Of a stretch of 64,000 nt of DNA, positions 54,074-62,298 are shown in pieces. Every line of letters starts with the position of its first letter. Position 1 is the stretch's first letter. The notes under the pieces are model-generated. The model was not told where the DNA came from and searched no databases. It worked only from the letters and a program-made list of their open reading frames with translations. This DNA comes from Bacillus sp. BHET2 (GTDB lineage: Bacteria; Bacillota; Bacilli; Bacillales; Bacillaceae_B). The DNA is taken from positions 496,001-560,000 of the forward strand of contig NZ_VCQN01000001.1 of NCBI RefSeq assembly GCF_005938125.1. Direction: 5' to 3'. Both the position numbers and the translations under genes were made by a program.

Positions 54074-55693
54074 ATGAGTGATTATTCCAGCATCAACATG
54101 ACTCAAGCAGAGATAGACTCTGATAAATGGAAACTTGTATTATATAAAAATCTAAATGAACGAACTCCTTATGAGAAAAATGAACAACTGACATTTTGCC
54201 AGGTCTCTGGCAGGATAGTGGGGATTGGATATGATGAATCCGACTATTATCTCTCCCTCTATGAGCTTTATGCTTCCAATCAGGTTCACGTTCTAAGTGA
54301 GAGTTTAAATAAAGAAATCACATCGGAAATGTTTCAGAGCGTTCAAAAAATACACATGATCATCCAAAAAGAAAATGGACTGTCAGTCAATAGAATTGTC
54401 GCATTTATGGAGGGGGAGCGTTTAATTCCCGGTCACTCCAATCATCCCTTGCACAGACTTCTGAGAAAATCACTTATTTCGGTGTTGGACACGTTCCAAA
54501 AAAATCATAAAGACGGTCTAAATGATCCCGATTTCCGGAGAGTGTTTGTGGATCTCGTTAAATGGTCGTGGAACCACCTGGATCCATGGCTGAAAGAGAT
54601 CAACCCCGAAGTTGAAATGCCCCGGGTCATTTGGTACGGGGACGCAACAAAGAGTCAGTTATACTTTCTCTATTACATGATGACCATCGGGTGTGATGTG
54701 CTCATTTTCCATCCCGAGGGAAAAGACCAGTTTGCTGCCCTGGATCCTGATCAGAACATCTCCAAGGTAGTACATCATCCAACTAAAGGAGAACTGGAAC
54801 CCTTCCCGACGGAAAAACCTGACCGTCAGTCCACTGTGGCATACCGGGCCACACAGGAATTGAATGATGTGTTGTTTCATGAGGGGTCTCAACTTTATAA
54901 ACCATGGCAATTCCGGGACAGCCTGCCATCTTCGGTCACGCTTAAAACAACGTATGATGAACTGTTCTTGATTAGTAAAGAGAAAGCATTCGTCCGGCCT
55001 AACTTCCATGCCACACGGGAGCAAGTTGAAATTCCATCTATTTTTGCGAAAATTATGGGGGTTTCAGAGAACAAAAAAGAATATTGGAGCCGTTTACATA
55101 GTTTGATAGAAGACAAAAATACGGTGTTGATTCAGCACTTCCCGTTTACAACAGAAGTGAAAGCCAATCATACCTTTCATTATCAACATGCCACGGGGAA
55201 AGATGGAACTCTGGACGTGGAGAAAATGATTTCTGGCAACTGGTGGCAATACAATCACCTTCCTGGCGGTGTACAGCGGGCAATCGCATATGTGATCTCA
55301 AAAATGTGCGAAAGTCCTCGGCTGCTTCCATTGAATCATGAAAGGATAGAGGATGTTCAGCTCTATCTGTTCACTCAAGCGACAGATCTTTCACCGGAAG
55401 ATTTGAAAATCATCCAGAAGTTCGATTATTCACAGGACGTTCCCAAACTGGTTCTGTTTAATAATGAAATGAACGGAATGCTTTCCCGTTCAGATGCAGC
55501 CAGACTGCTCTTCTTTAACGAACTTGGAGTGGACATAACGGTGTATAACCCTCCAGGACATAATTGTATTGAACAGTATATCGAGTCCAATGTATTTGAT
55601 ACTCATTGGCTGGAAGACATGTCATTTGAGCTGGAGTTTAAAGAGCCTTCGTTTGTACGAAGAATGTTCAAAACATTAAAATCCCAAAAATAG
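54074..55693 (+). CDS. yceG: YceG-family protein of the Ter locus
   Basis: A 539-residue protein, close to the length of Bacillus subtilis YceG. No classical catalytic motif is seen by eye. Landmarks: FRRVFVDLVKWSWNHLDPWL, MPRVIWYGDATKSQLYFLYYMMTIGCDVLIFHPEGKD, ISGNWWQYNHLPGGVQRAIAYVISKMCESP, NEMNGMLSRSDAARLLFFNELGVDITVYNPPGHNCIEQYI. Two similar Rossmann-like segments (VLIFHPEGKD and ITVYNPPGHN) suggest an internal duplication. Start ATG 54074, behind GAGGGGTGA. Always found with TerD/TelA; function unknown. Confidence 0.87.
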   Translation: MSDYSSINMTQAEIDSDKWKLVLYKNLNERTPYEKNEQLTFCQVSGRIVGIGYDESDYYLSLYELYASNQVHVLSESLNKEITSEMFQSVQKIHMIIQKENGLSVNRIVAFMEGERLIPGHSNHPLHRLLRKSLISVLDTFQKNHKDGLNDPDFRRVFVDLVKWSWNHLDPWLKEINPEVEMPRVIWYGDATKSQLYFLYYMMTIGCDVLIFHPEGKDQFAALDPDQNISKVVHHPTKGELEPFPTEKPDRQSTVAYRATQELNDVLFHEGSQLYKPWQFRDSLPSSVTLKTTYDELFLISKEKAFVRPNFHATREQVEIPSIFAKIMGVSENKKEYWSRLHSLIEDKNTVLIQHFPFTTEVKANHTFHYQHATGKDGTLDVEKMISGNWWQYNHLPGGVQRAIAYVISKMCESPRLLPLNHERIEDVQLYLFTQATDLSPEDLKIIQKFDYSQDVPKLVLFNNEMNGMLSRSDAARLLFFNELGVDITVYNPPGHNCIEQYIESNVFDTHWLEDMSFELEFKEPSFVRRMFKTLKSQK

Positions 55694-55706
55694 GAGTGAA
55701 GAAACG

Positions 55707-56798
55707 ATGGTAAACGAAACACAAGTCGCAACCCTTGAAAAGAATGAAGTCATTACAGAGAAAAAGGCAGAGGACATCCGTAATGAACTTCGAAAGGATC
55801 CGGAAGTGATCCGACTGTCTCAACAAGTAGATACGAAAAACCAAATGGAATTGTTGGAATTTGGGAAAGAGCCTGCCGTTCAAATCTCTCAATTCTCAGA
55901 CCGTATCCTCTCCATGATGCGAACGACTGAAGTAACAGACTCTGGCGAAATGCTGAAACAACTGGGCAAGATTATGGATCGCTTTGATAAGAAAGATTTC
56001 GAAGAGAAAAAGAGTGGTCTCTTAGGTAAGCTGTTTAACCGAGGCAATGACATGATTGAAAAAATCTTCGGTAAATATCAGACACTAGGCGGCGAAATCG
56101 AGAAAGTTCACGTGGAAATTTCGAAGTATAAAGATGAAATGACCCGTTCTACCATGACCTTGGAAGAGATGTATGAAAACAATATCAATTATTATATGGC
56201 GTTAGAAAAATACGTCGTGGCAGGTCAAATTAAGTTGGATGAATTGAATAATATGCTGCCGGGTTATGAACAAAAAGCGATGAATGGCGACCAGATGGCT
56301 CAATTGCAACTCGACACATTAAAGAGTGCGATCCAAACCCTGGAAGAACGAGTGTATGATTTAGATTTGGCCCGTATGGTCGCCCTGCAGACTGCCCCAC
56401 AAATCCGTCTGCTGCAGCGAGGGAATACCAAACTAATCGGGAAGATCAACTCAGCGTTTGTTATCACGATCCCGATTTTCAAAAATGGTATTATCCAAGC
56501 TGTCACAGCTAAACGTCAGAAGTTGGTTGCAGATTCAATGAATGAGCTGGATCGCCGTACAAATGAGATGTTGAAGCGTAATGCAGAAAACATTGCCAAT
56601 CAAAGTACAGAGATTGCCAAACTAGCAGGGAGACCAAGCGTTCAAATTGAAACGATTGAAGAGTCTTGGAATACGATCGTCAAAGGACTGCAGGAAACAA
56701 AATCAATCGAAGATGAAAATAAACGTCTCCGTGAAGAAGGAACGAACCGGATCTTGCAACTTCAGGATAATATGAAGAAAGTTACACAACAGCAATAA
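55707..56798 (+). CDS. yceH: TelA-family toxic-anion resistance protein
   Basis: A 363-residue mostly helical, coiled-coil-rich protein, the same length as Bacillus subtilis YceH. Signatures: YKDEMTRSTMTLEEMYENNINYYMALEKYVVAGQIKL and MVALQTAPQIRLLQRGNTKLIGKINSAFVITIPIFKNGIIQAV. It starts 13 bp after YceG with AGGAGTGAAG. TelA/KlaA proteins confer tellurite and cell-wall-antibiotic tolerance in several Firmicutes; mechanism unclear. A strong terminator follows. Confidence 0.95.
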   Translation: MVNETQVATLEKNEVITEKKAEDIRNELRKDPEVIRLSQQVDTKNQMELLEFGKEPAVQISQFSDRILSMMRTTEVTDSGEMLKQLGKIMDRFDKKDFEEKKSGLLGKLFNRGNDMIEKIFGKYQTLGGEIEKVHVEISKYKDEMTRSTMTLEEMYENNINYYMALEKYVVAGQIKLDELNNMLPGYEQKAMNGDQMAQLQLDTLKSAIQTLEERVYDLDLARMVALQTAPQIRLLQRGNTKLIGKINSAFVITIPIFKNGIIQAVTAKRQKLVADSMNELDRRTNEMLKRNAENIANQSTEIAKLAGRPSVQIETIEESWNTIVKGLQETKSIEDENKRLREEGTNRILQLQDNMKKVTQQQ

Positions 56799-56834
56799 AT
56801 CGAGTAAGGTATAGATCAATATGAATTGAGTGTA

Positions 56835-56869
56835 AGAGCAGAAGCTGTGAAAGCTTCTGCTCTTTTTTT
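56835..56869 (+). terminator. Rho-independent terminator after TelA
   Basis: A perfect 12-bp stem (AGAGCAGAAGCT / AGCTTCTGCTCT), 5-nt loop, seven T. It closes the Ter operon. Confidence 0.95.
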
Positions 56870-57027
56870 GTCCGATACAGAAAATTTTCACTAAATTGTG
56901 AGATTGTCTGAAAAATAGACGATTTTATATTACAATATATATACAAATCTGTTAATAAATTTTGCGGTTAGGTAGCTAGAGCAAATCGAGGATATTTTTA
57001 ACGGGGAAAATATAATGAGGTGCTGGA

Positions 57028-58173
57028 ATGAAAGTTATACGTATCATCATGGCTGCTGTGGCAATCATTTTTACATTGCTCCTGGCGATTGTAACGCCTG
57101 TAGCTTGGGTTGGATTATTGATTTTGGTGTTTGGTTTATACCAAACTTCTCAAAAAAGAAAAGGTAGAAGGACGTTTTCAAGAAAACCGGGCTGGGTCAT
57201 TACGATCGGGATTCTCGTGGCGATCATTGGGGCGTTTGCAGCTCCAACTGAGCAAATGGATAAAGAAAATAAAGTAGCCAGTGCAAAGGCTGAGAAGGAA
57301 GCTGATCTACAGGCGAAGAAAGAGAAAGAAAAGAAAGACAAAGAAGAAGCGGAAGAGAAGAAAGCAAAGGAAGAGGAAAAAAAGAAACTGGCTGAAGAAA
57401 AGAAATTGGCTGAAGAAAAAGAAGCCAAGGAAAAGGCAAAAGCCGAGAAAATGAAAGAGCAGCAAACACTTGCGGAAAAATTCGGATTGGAAGAAGTGCT
57501 GGTTACCCGTGTGGTAGACGGTGACACAGTCGAATTGAAGGATGGAAGAAAAGTGCGATTCATCGGAGTCAACACTCCTGAGTCCACAACGAGAACAGAG
57601 GAATACGGAAAAGAAGCAAGTAACTATACGACCGAAAAATTAGAAGGCAAAAAGGTCTGGCTCCAAAAAGATGTGTCCGAAACGGACCGGTACAACCGTT
57701 CCCTGCGCCTTATCTGGCTTGAGATTCCTAAGGATGACATGAAAGAAGAAGAAATCCGGACCAAGATGTTCAATGCCGACCTCGTATTAAACGGATATGC
57801 GGAGCCGTCCACCTACAACCCGGATGTGAAATACAGCGAGTACTTCGTGAAATTCGCCCGGGAAGCAAGGGAGAACGAAACAGGTCTTTGGGCATACGGT
57901 GAAAATGGGACGACTAAAGGGGACCTGGATCCAAAAGAGGAAAAGAAAACAACGACAGCAGCTGCAACTGCTAAATCAAGCTCCAACTCAAGCTCAAGTA
58001 CGAGCTCTGCTTCCAGTACAACAGCTGAAACACCTGTAGCATCTCCACAAAAAGAGTATTATCAAAACTGTACCGAACTACGAAAAGTCTATCCTGATGG
58101 AGTCGATTCGGATCATCCTGCTTATGCGTCAAAACATGACCGGGATAAAGATGGCTGGGCGTGTGAGAGATAA
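57028..58173 (+). CDS. Membrane-anchored thermonuclease with excalibur domain
   Basis: A 381-residue protein. Two N-terminal membrane helices (about 5-38 and 52-72), then an 80-residue Lys/Glu/Ala coiled coil, then an SNase domain (about 155-295; TRVVDGDTVELKDGRKVRFIGVNTPES, with catalytic Arg/Asp/Glu in RFIGVNTPE, DRYNRSLR). A Ser/Thr-rich linker leads to a C-terminal excalibur calcium motif (DRDKDGWACE). Active site outside the cell. It has its own promoter region after the Ter terminator. Published surveys link Ter loci with DNA-processing enzymes, so proximity may be meaningful. Confidence 0.92.
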   Translation: MKVIRIIMAAVAIIFTLLLAIVTPVAWVGLLILVFGLYQTSQKRKGRRTFSRKPGWVITIGILVAIIGAFAAPTEQMDKENKVASAKAEKEADLQAKKEKEKKDKEEAEEKKAKEEEKKKLAEEKKLAEEKEAKEKAKAEKMKEQQTLAEKFGLEEVLVTRVVDGDTVELKDGRKVRFIGVNTPESTTRTEEYGKEASNYTTEKLEGKKVWLQKDVSETDRYNRSLRLIWLEIPKDDMKEEEIRTKMFNADLVLNGYAEPSTYNPDVKYSEYFVKFAREARENETGLWAYGENGTTKGDLDPKEEKKTTTAAATAKSSSNSSSSTSSASSTTAETPVASPQKEYYQNCTELRKVYPDGVDSDHPAYASKHDRDKDGWACER

Positions 58174-58383
58174 AAAAGTTATGGGCCATTCCTTTATTAA
58201 AGGGATGGCTTTTGTTTATAAATATGGGAGTTTGAGGCCATTACCGGTCATCCTCAGCTGAGTTACATTGAGAGAGGGGAAACAGAGCAGAAGGCTGAGA
58301 GTGAAAATTTATGGAATAATTCTGGAACTAACCCCCATCTCAATCGTAAATAATGTAAAGACTTAAAAGTGGGAGGCAATATG

Positions 58384-58881
58384 ATGAGACAGCTTTATAT
58401 AAAACAAAAGGTATTCAGTCTTAGCGAGAAATTCACCATAAAGGATCAGGATGAGAAGGATGTATATTATGTGGAAGGAAGTTTTATGCGAGTTCCTAAG
58501 ACTTTCTCCATTATGAATACAAGCAGAGATGAAGTAGCACTTATCACGAAAAAGGTATTCAGCTTTTTACCAAAGTTTTTTGTTGAGGTGAATGGTCAAG
58601 AGGTATTGACGATCAAGAAGGACTTTTCCTTTCTGAAAGCACGCTATTCGATTGATGCGGCAGGTATTGAAGTGCAGGGTAATTGGTTGGATATGGATTT
58701 TCAGGTATTACACAATGGGAGAGTCGTAGGTCAAGTGGGCAAGGAGTGGTTCTCTTGGGGCGATAGCTATAGGGTGCAAATATTAGATGAAGAGATGGAA
58801 ACGATTATAATTGCTGTCATGATTGCAATTGATTGTGTGAAGAGTGATGAGTCGGCTGCTTCGTCTGGAGCGTCGGTTTAA
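58384..58881 (+). CDS. LURP-one-related / YxjI-like protein
   Basis: A 165-residue protein with twelve-strand tubby-like pattern: LYIKQKVFSLSEKFTIKDQDEKDVYYVEGSFM, KVFSFLPKFFVEVNG, VLTIKKDFSFLKARYSI, QVLHNGRVVGQVGKEWFSWGDSYRVQIL. This matches the LURP-one-related family (PF04525), related to phospholipid scramblases; function in bacteria unknown. C-terminal IIIAVMIAIDCV is a hydrophobic helix, as in the tubby fold core. Start ATG 58384, 7 nt after GGGAGG. Its 3' end is duplicated at 59736. Confidence 0.85.
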   Translation: MRQLYIKQKVFSLSEKFTIKDQDEKDVYYVEGSFMRVPKTFSIMNTSRDEVALITKKVFSFLPKFFVEVNGQEVLTIKKDFSFLKARYSIDAAGIEVQGNWLDMDFQVLHNGRVVGQVGKEWFSWGDSYRVQILDEEMETIIIAVMIAIDCVKSDESAASSGASV

Positions 58882-58903
58882 AGTATAGATTAAGGGTGCG
58901 GAA

Positions 58904-58932
58904 GCGCGGGGAAGGATCTCGTGCTTCTTTTC
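58904..58932 (+). terminator. Terminator of the LURP-one-like gene
   Basis: GCGCGGG (58904-58910) pairs with CTCGTGC (58918-58924) using G-T pairs, followed by TTCTTTT. A more perfect copy exists at 59846. Confidence 0.6.
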
Positions 58933-58975
58933 ATATTGGCTCTGTAAAAGTTTAATGTTGATAGTTATAGAAAAA

Positions 58976-59002
58976 TAGAACTTCCTAAAAGCGGAAGTTC
59001 TA
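58976..59002 (-). terminator. Terminator of the HIT-family gene
   Basis: A perfect 10-bp stem TAGAACTTCC / GGAAGTTCTA, 7-nt loop, with TTTTTCTATAAC on the minus strand. Confidence 0.85.
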
Positions 59003-59007
59003 CTAGA

Positions 59008-59493
59008 TTATTTATTTAATTCTTCGGTAAGAATGTTGATGGCTTCCATCACTTCTTCAACATTTCTCTTGTCATTCATTTCATTTCTAGCGTGAAGTAA
59101 TACTGTTCGAACAGACTCTACTGAACGCCCGAATTCATACATCCATTCATATCTCGGAACCATCCAAGTATGAAAATGATGGGTGGTGTCTTCGTTGTAA
59201 AAATAATAGACGTATTCAATCCCTAAGTTGTCTCTTTGTGCTTTTCTTATCTTTGCTAAAATGTTTATGTAGTCTAATCTCTCAGACTCAGTTAATTCAT
59301 CTAAACATTTGATGTGTCTTTTAGAAGCTAAGATTATTAGCCCTCGAATTGGATAAGCGACATCTTGATGGGCGTGAAAGTGCTCTGTTTCGATAACCAC
59401 ACCGCCTTCTGGTTCAACTAATCCACTTGTTAACGCACAGCTTAGACATTCAACTTCTACCGTTTCTCCATTTGATAACGTGATTTTTCTCAA
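59008..59493 (-). CDS. HIT-like protein with atypical triad
   Basis: A 161-residue protein. CxxC near residues 16-19 (CLSC), then GGVVIETEHFHAHQDVAYPIRGLIILASKRHIKCLDELTE, the substrate strands of a HIT hydrolase, and HHFHTWMVPRYEWM as the active-site segment. In ordinary HIT proteins the pattern is H-x-H-x-H-x-x; here it reads H-F-H-T-W-M-V, so the middle (nucleophile) His is kept but the third is Trp. GalT-type relatives also replace the third His. Probably acts on a nucleotide conjugate; activity uncertain. Confidence 0.78.
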   Translation of the reverse strand: MRKITLSNGETVEVECLSCALTSGLVEPEGGVVIETEHFHAHQDVAYPIRGLIILASKRHIKCLDELTESERLDYINILAKIRKAQRDNLGIEYVYYFYNEDTTHHFHTWMVPRYEWMYEFGRSVESVRTVLLHARNEMNDKRNVEEVMEAINILTEELNK

Positions 59494-59735
59494 GCATTTT
59501 TCCCCCGAACAAAAATTTATGTAGTTTCCTTATTCAAGATAGCAAATCCACTTGGTTAAAAAGTATAGTTTATACCGTGAACTTAGATAACCCAAGTGTA
59601 TCACAGGTTCGACACTTGGGATTAAATTCCCTTTTATTATCAAATTGTACATTGTGACTAATTGTTGGAGTCTGACCCACAATATTTTAAAGCTTTAGCT
59701 TGCCTTGGGTCAGATCCCTTTTTCAAGATGAATAG

Positions 59736-59822
59736 ATGGAAACGATTAGTATTGCTGTCGTGATTGCTATTGATTGTGTGAAGAGTGATGAGTCGGTTGC
59801 TTCGTCTAATGCTTCATTTTAA
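59736..59822 (+). pseudogene. Duplicated 3' fragment of the LURP-one-like gene
   Basis: ATG 59736 to TAA 59822 encodes METISIAVVIAIDCVKSDES followed by VASSNASF, nearly the same as the last 28 residues of the gene ending at 58881 (METIIIAVMIAIDCVKSDES). The similarity starts about 12 bp before the ATG. No ribosome binding site. The terminator hairpin is duplicated as well, so a segment of roughly 130-150 bp was copied, 0.9 kb downstream. Confidence 0.88.
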
Positions 59823-59845
59823 GTGAAAGAGTCAAATTTCTGGAT

Positions 59846-59873
59846 GCACGAGGAAGGTTCTCGTGCTTTTTTT
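59846..59873 (+). terminator. Duplicated terminator hairpin
   Basis: GCACGAG (59846-59852) with CTCGTGC (59860-59866), 7-nt loop, seven T. Same element as at 58904, and similar to hairpins at 42045 and near 44730. Confidence 0.85.
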
Positions 59874-60157
59874 AATGGAAGCATCTCTTCTTTATATAGG
59901 GAAAAATAAACAATAATACAAAATTAGACCTATTTATACATATATTCCTAAAAGAATGAAACAAGTTCATTAATAAATGGTAAGATATTTTTGAATCGAT
60001 TCAGCGCATTACTTGTTCTCACAACTACGCTCATAAACATAATGAAAAATGCCATTGCAATGGTACAAGATGTTTTTTGAAGGTCTTACCTCACATCAGG
60101 TTCTTTACAACATGATCCCCTAAAAAATATAAGTTGTTTCCAGGAGGAGAAATTGGA

Positions 60158-60670
60158 ATGAAAAAGTTCAAAAAGATTATGATGGGTATAACGGTTGCGA
60201 TATGTGCGTTTGGTTTTACAATTAGTACGGCAAGTGCTGCATCAGATTCGAATTATGTTACGACACCATATGGTAAGCTTACATCGGATGCATGGAGATC
60301 AGGTCTAACCACAAGTGGGAATACGTATCAATTTACGTATCAGACATCTGCTGTTTATTCTGGAAGCAACTCGGTTGATTGGATTAAGACCACTTGGGAG
60401 GCGTGTGCTTCGTTACGAAACAGTGCATCCATGTCGATTGGTATTTCGGCTGACGGTGTATCTGCCGGTTCAAGCAGTTCATGGCAAAACGTTTGTCAAA
60501 GTGCTTATTGGCAGAACTCGAACGGTGCAAAAGGTGCTTACTCTGAAACAAGAAATGCGGTTATTAAGCCTAAAGCAGATTATAGAAGCGGCACGGTTTC
60601 CATTCAGAACGAAGCAAAAGTGAAAATCAAAGGCGATGCACGTTCTTGGTCTGTGAACGCTTCTGTATAA
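60158..60670 (+). CDS. Small secreted protein, Ser/Ala-rich, unknown
   Basis: A 170-residue protein with AGGAGGAGA before ATG 60158. Signal peptide about 1-28 (MKKFKKIMMGITVAICAF...STASAA). The mature protein is rich in Ser, Asn, Tyr and Ala, has two Cys (WEACASL and QNVCQSAYW) that could pair, and ends in alternating strands (GTVSIQNEAKVKIKGDARSWSVNASV). The pattern suggests a small beta-structured extracellular protein. I do not recognise the family. Followed by a lipoprotein/ABC operon, a layout seen for secreted peptides with dedicated immunity or export, but no bacteriocin motif is evident. Confidence 0.75.
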   Translation: MKKFKKIMMGITVAICAFGFTISTASAASDSNYVTTPYGKLTSDAWRSGLTTSGNTYQFTYQTSAVYSGSNSVDWIKTTWEACASLRNSASMSIGISADGVSAGSSSSWQNVCQSAYWQNSNGAKGAYSETRNAVIKPKADYRSGTVSIQNEAKVKIKGDARSWSVNASV

Positions 60671-60820
60671 TAGATAAGACACGGGTTCCTGTAGACGGCT
60701 GTTGAAGGGAATCAAATAAAAAAGAATGAAAATGAAGTAAGGAGTATAGTTTGTATCGGTTGGTATGTGGGAGTGCTCATACCATGCATGCTTGCTCCTT
60801 CTTTTTATGGAGATGATGAC

Positions 60821-61699
60821 ATGAGAATGCTTTTATTTCTAGGATTTAGTTTACTGTTATTCATGAGCGGCTGCGATCAGCAGGCAGGGGTGAAATCAGA
60901 AGCCCTCGGCTGTACGGGTGGTGACTGTAAGCTTGTGTATGATGGGGTTCAGTATCTTACATATGATGAAAAATTAAAATCAAGCACCGGAAAGATCGAT
61001 GCAACGGAAAACGAGTTTCAATACAGACTTCCAGGAAATGATCAATACGTGACGAGTGGCAATTCCATGACGAATGAATTTACGATATTGAAGAGGGAAA
61101 ACAATCGTCTGGAAACCGTTTATGAGCATGACAATGATAAAGAAGCGATATTCCCAGTGGCTGTAGTGGATAAGAAGTACATCTTTTCAGTCATGGAGTA
61201 TTCGGGCGATCAGCAGGTGTTCAAGGGGCTTTTCAAGCTGACGGATAAAAATAAGCTTGAAAAGCTGAAAACCGAGGAAAATGAAATGACCAAAAAGATC
61301 TTTGGCGTCGGCATTTCTTCCAATGATCAGATTTTCGTGCTTCTGAACGAAGAAGGAAAGCAGAATGTCTATCATACTGACCTTTCTCTGTCTTCGTTTG
61401 AGCTGGTGGCAGCAGATGTGTCCCAAAATCTGAGTGCTCATGAAGGGAACGTCTGTTATTCAAAAGAAGAGACATTCTACTGCGGCAATCAGAAGATCAA
61501 GAAATTAGAGGACGGAACGGTATTTGTCTGGGCATTGGATAACTATATTCTCGAAGTGAATGATTCAGGGAAGTTTGAAGTAAGAGACTTCAAGAATCAG
61601 AAGCTTCTTCAATCCGGTACTCAATTTATCGGTTTTGATGAGAGCTCATCCAAGCTGATCATTTACAGTGACGGCGACATGACGGAGTTGGTGAAATGA
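60821..61699 (+). CDS. Lipoprotein linked to an ABC transporter
   Basis: A 292-residue protein. Lipobox FMSGC with the lipidated Cys at about residue 18. The mature part is beta-rich with no clear repeats but many short strands (GVQYLTYDEKL, YVTSGNSMTNEFTILKRENNRLETVYEH), suggestive of a propeller-like surface domain; two extra Cys pairs (GCTGGDCK; VCYSKEETFYC). Start ATG 60821 (GGAG about 8 nt upstream); the frame is open further. It overlaps the ATPase gene by 4 bp, so the three genes are coupled. Confidence 0.78.
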   Translation: MRMLLFLGFSLLLFMSGCDQQAGVKSEALGCTGGDCKLVYDGVQYLTYDEKLKSSTGKIDATENEFQYRLPGNDQYVTSGNSMTNEFTILKRENNRLETVYEHDNDKEAIFPVAVVDKKYIFSVMEYSGDQQVFKGLFKLTDKNKLEKLKTEENEMTKKIFGVGISSNDQIFVLLNEEGKQNVYHTDLSLSSFELVAADVSQNLSAHEGNVCYSKEETFYCGNQKIKKLEDGTVFVWALDNYILEVNDSGKFEVRDFKNQKLLQSGTQFIGFDESSSKLIIYSDGDMTELVK

Positions 61700-62298
61700 C
61701 TACGATCCTAGAGCTAGAGAAGATCAATAAGAGTTATCGACACAGAATTCTTTCAGACCTGAATTACACGTTCCGTGATAAAGGAATCTACGCCATCTAC
61801 GGTGCGAGCGGGAGTGGGAAATCTACACTGCTGAATATTATCGCTGGTTTTGAGACCCCTGATAGTGGATCCGTCCACAAAAGGTTTGAAAACCTTGAAT
61901 ATGTCATGCAGGAGCATATGCTTCTAACGAATATTTCTGTGAAGGAAAACTTATATCTGAAGCTGAATATCACAGATCACCCCGTAGATCACTACGATGA
62001 CATCATTCTGAACACATGCAAGAAACTCAGCATCGACGGTCTCATTGATGAGAAGGTTTCGTTTCTTTCAGGAGGAGAGAAGCAGCGGGTATCCATCGCC
62101 AGGGCTTTGTTAAGTGCACCTGAGATCATCTTATTGGATGAACCGACTGCGAGTATTGATTATGAAGTCAAAGAAGATCTATTAACACTCCTTGTGGAAC
62201 TCTCTCAGGAAAGGCTGATCATCGTCTCGACACATGATCCAGTCGTGAAAGACTATGCGGATACGACGCTGTCACTGGAAAGAGGGACATTTCAATGA
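61696..62298 (+). CDS. ABC transporter ATP-binding protein
   Basis: A 200-residue ATPase. Walker A GASGSGKST (about 37-45), Q-loop in EYVMQEHMLL, signature LSGGEKQR, Walker B IILLDEPTA, H-loop STHD. The architecture fits the MacB/LolD type of small ATPases that work with FtsX-like permeases in removal of peptides or lipoproteins from the membrane. It overlaps the permease gene by 4 bp. Confidence 0.95.
   Translation: MTTILELEKINKSYRHRILSDLNYTFRDKGIYAIYGASGSGKSTLLNIIAGFETPDSGSVHKRFENLEYVMQEHMLLTNISVKENLYLKLNITDHPVDHYDDIILNTCKKLSIDGLIDEKVSFLSGGEKQRVSIARALLSAPEIILLDEPTASIDYEVKEDLLTLLVELSQERLIIVSTHDPVVKDYADTTLSLERGTFQ

Larger units (their letters stand above)
59494..60157. other. Intergenic region with duplicated fragments and hairpins
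   Basis: Besides the LURP-one remnant it holds two inverted repeats: CCCAAGTGT / ACACTTGGG (59591-59620) and CTGACCCA / TGGGTCAG (59672-59713, long loop). No complete gene. The last 200 bp before the secreted-protein gene are AT-rich; TTTACA (60104) and TATAAG (60128) with an 18-bp spacer could be a promoter but would place the start only a few bases before the ribosome binding site. Confidence 0.5.
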
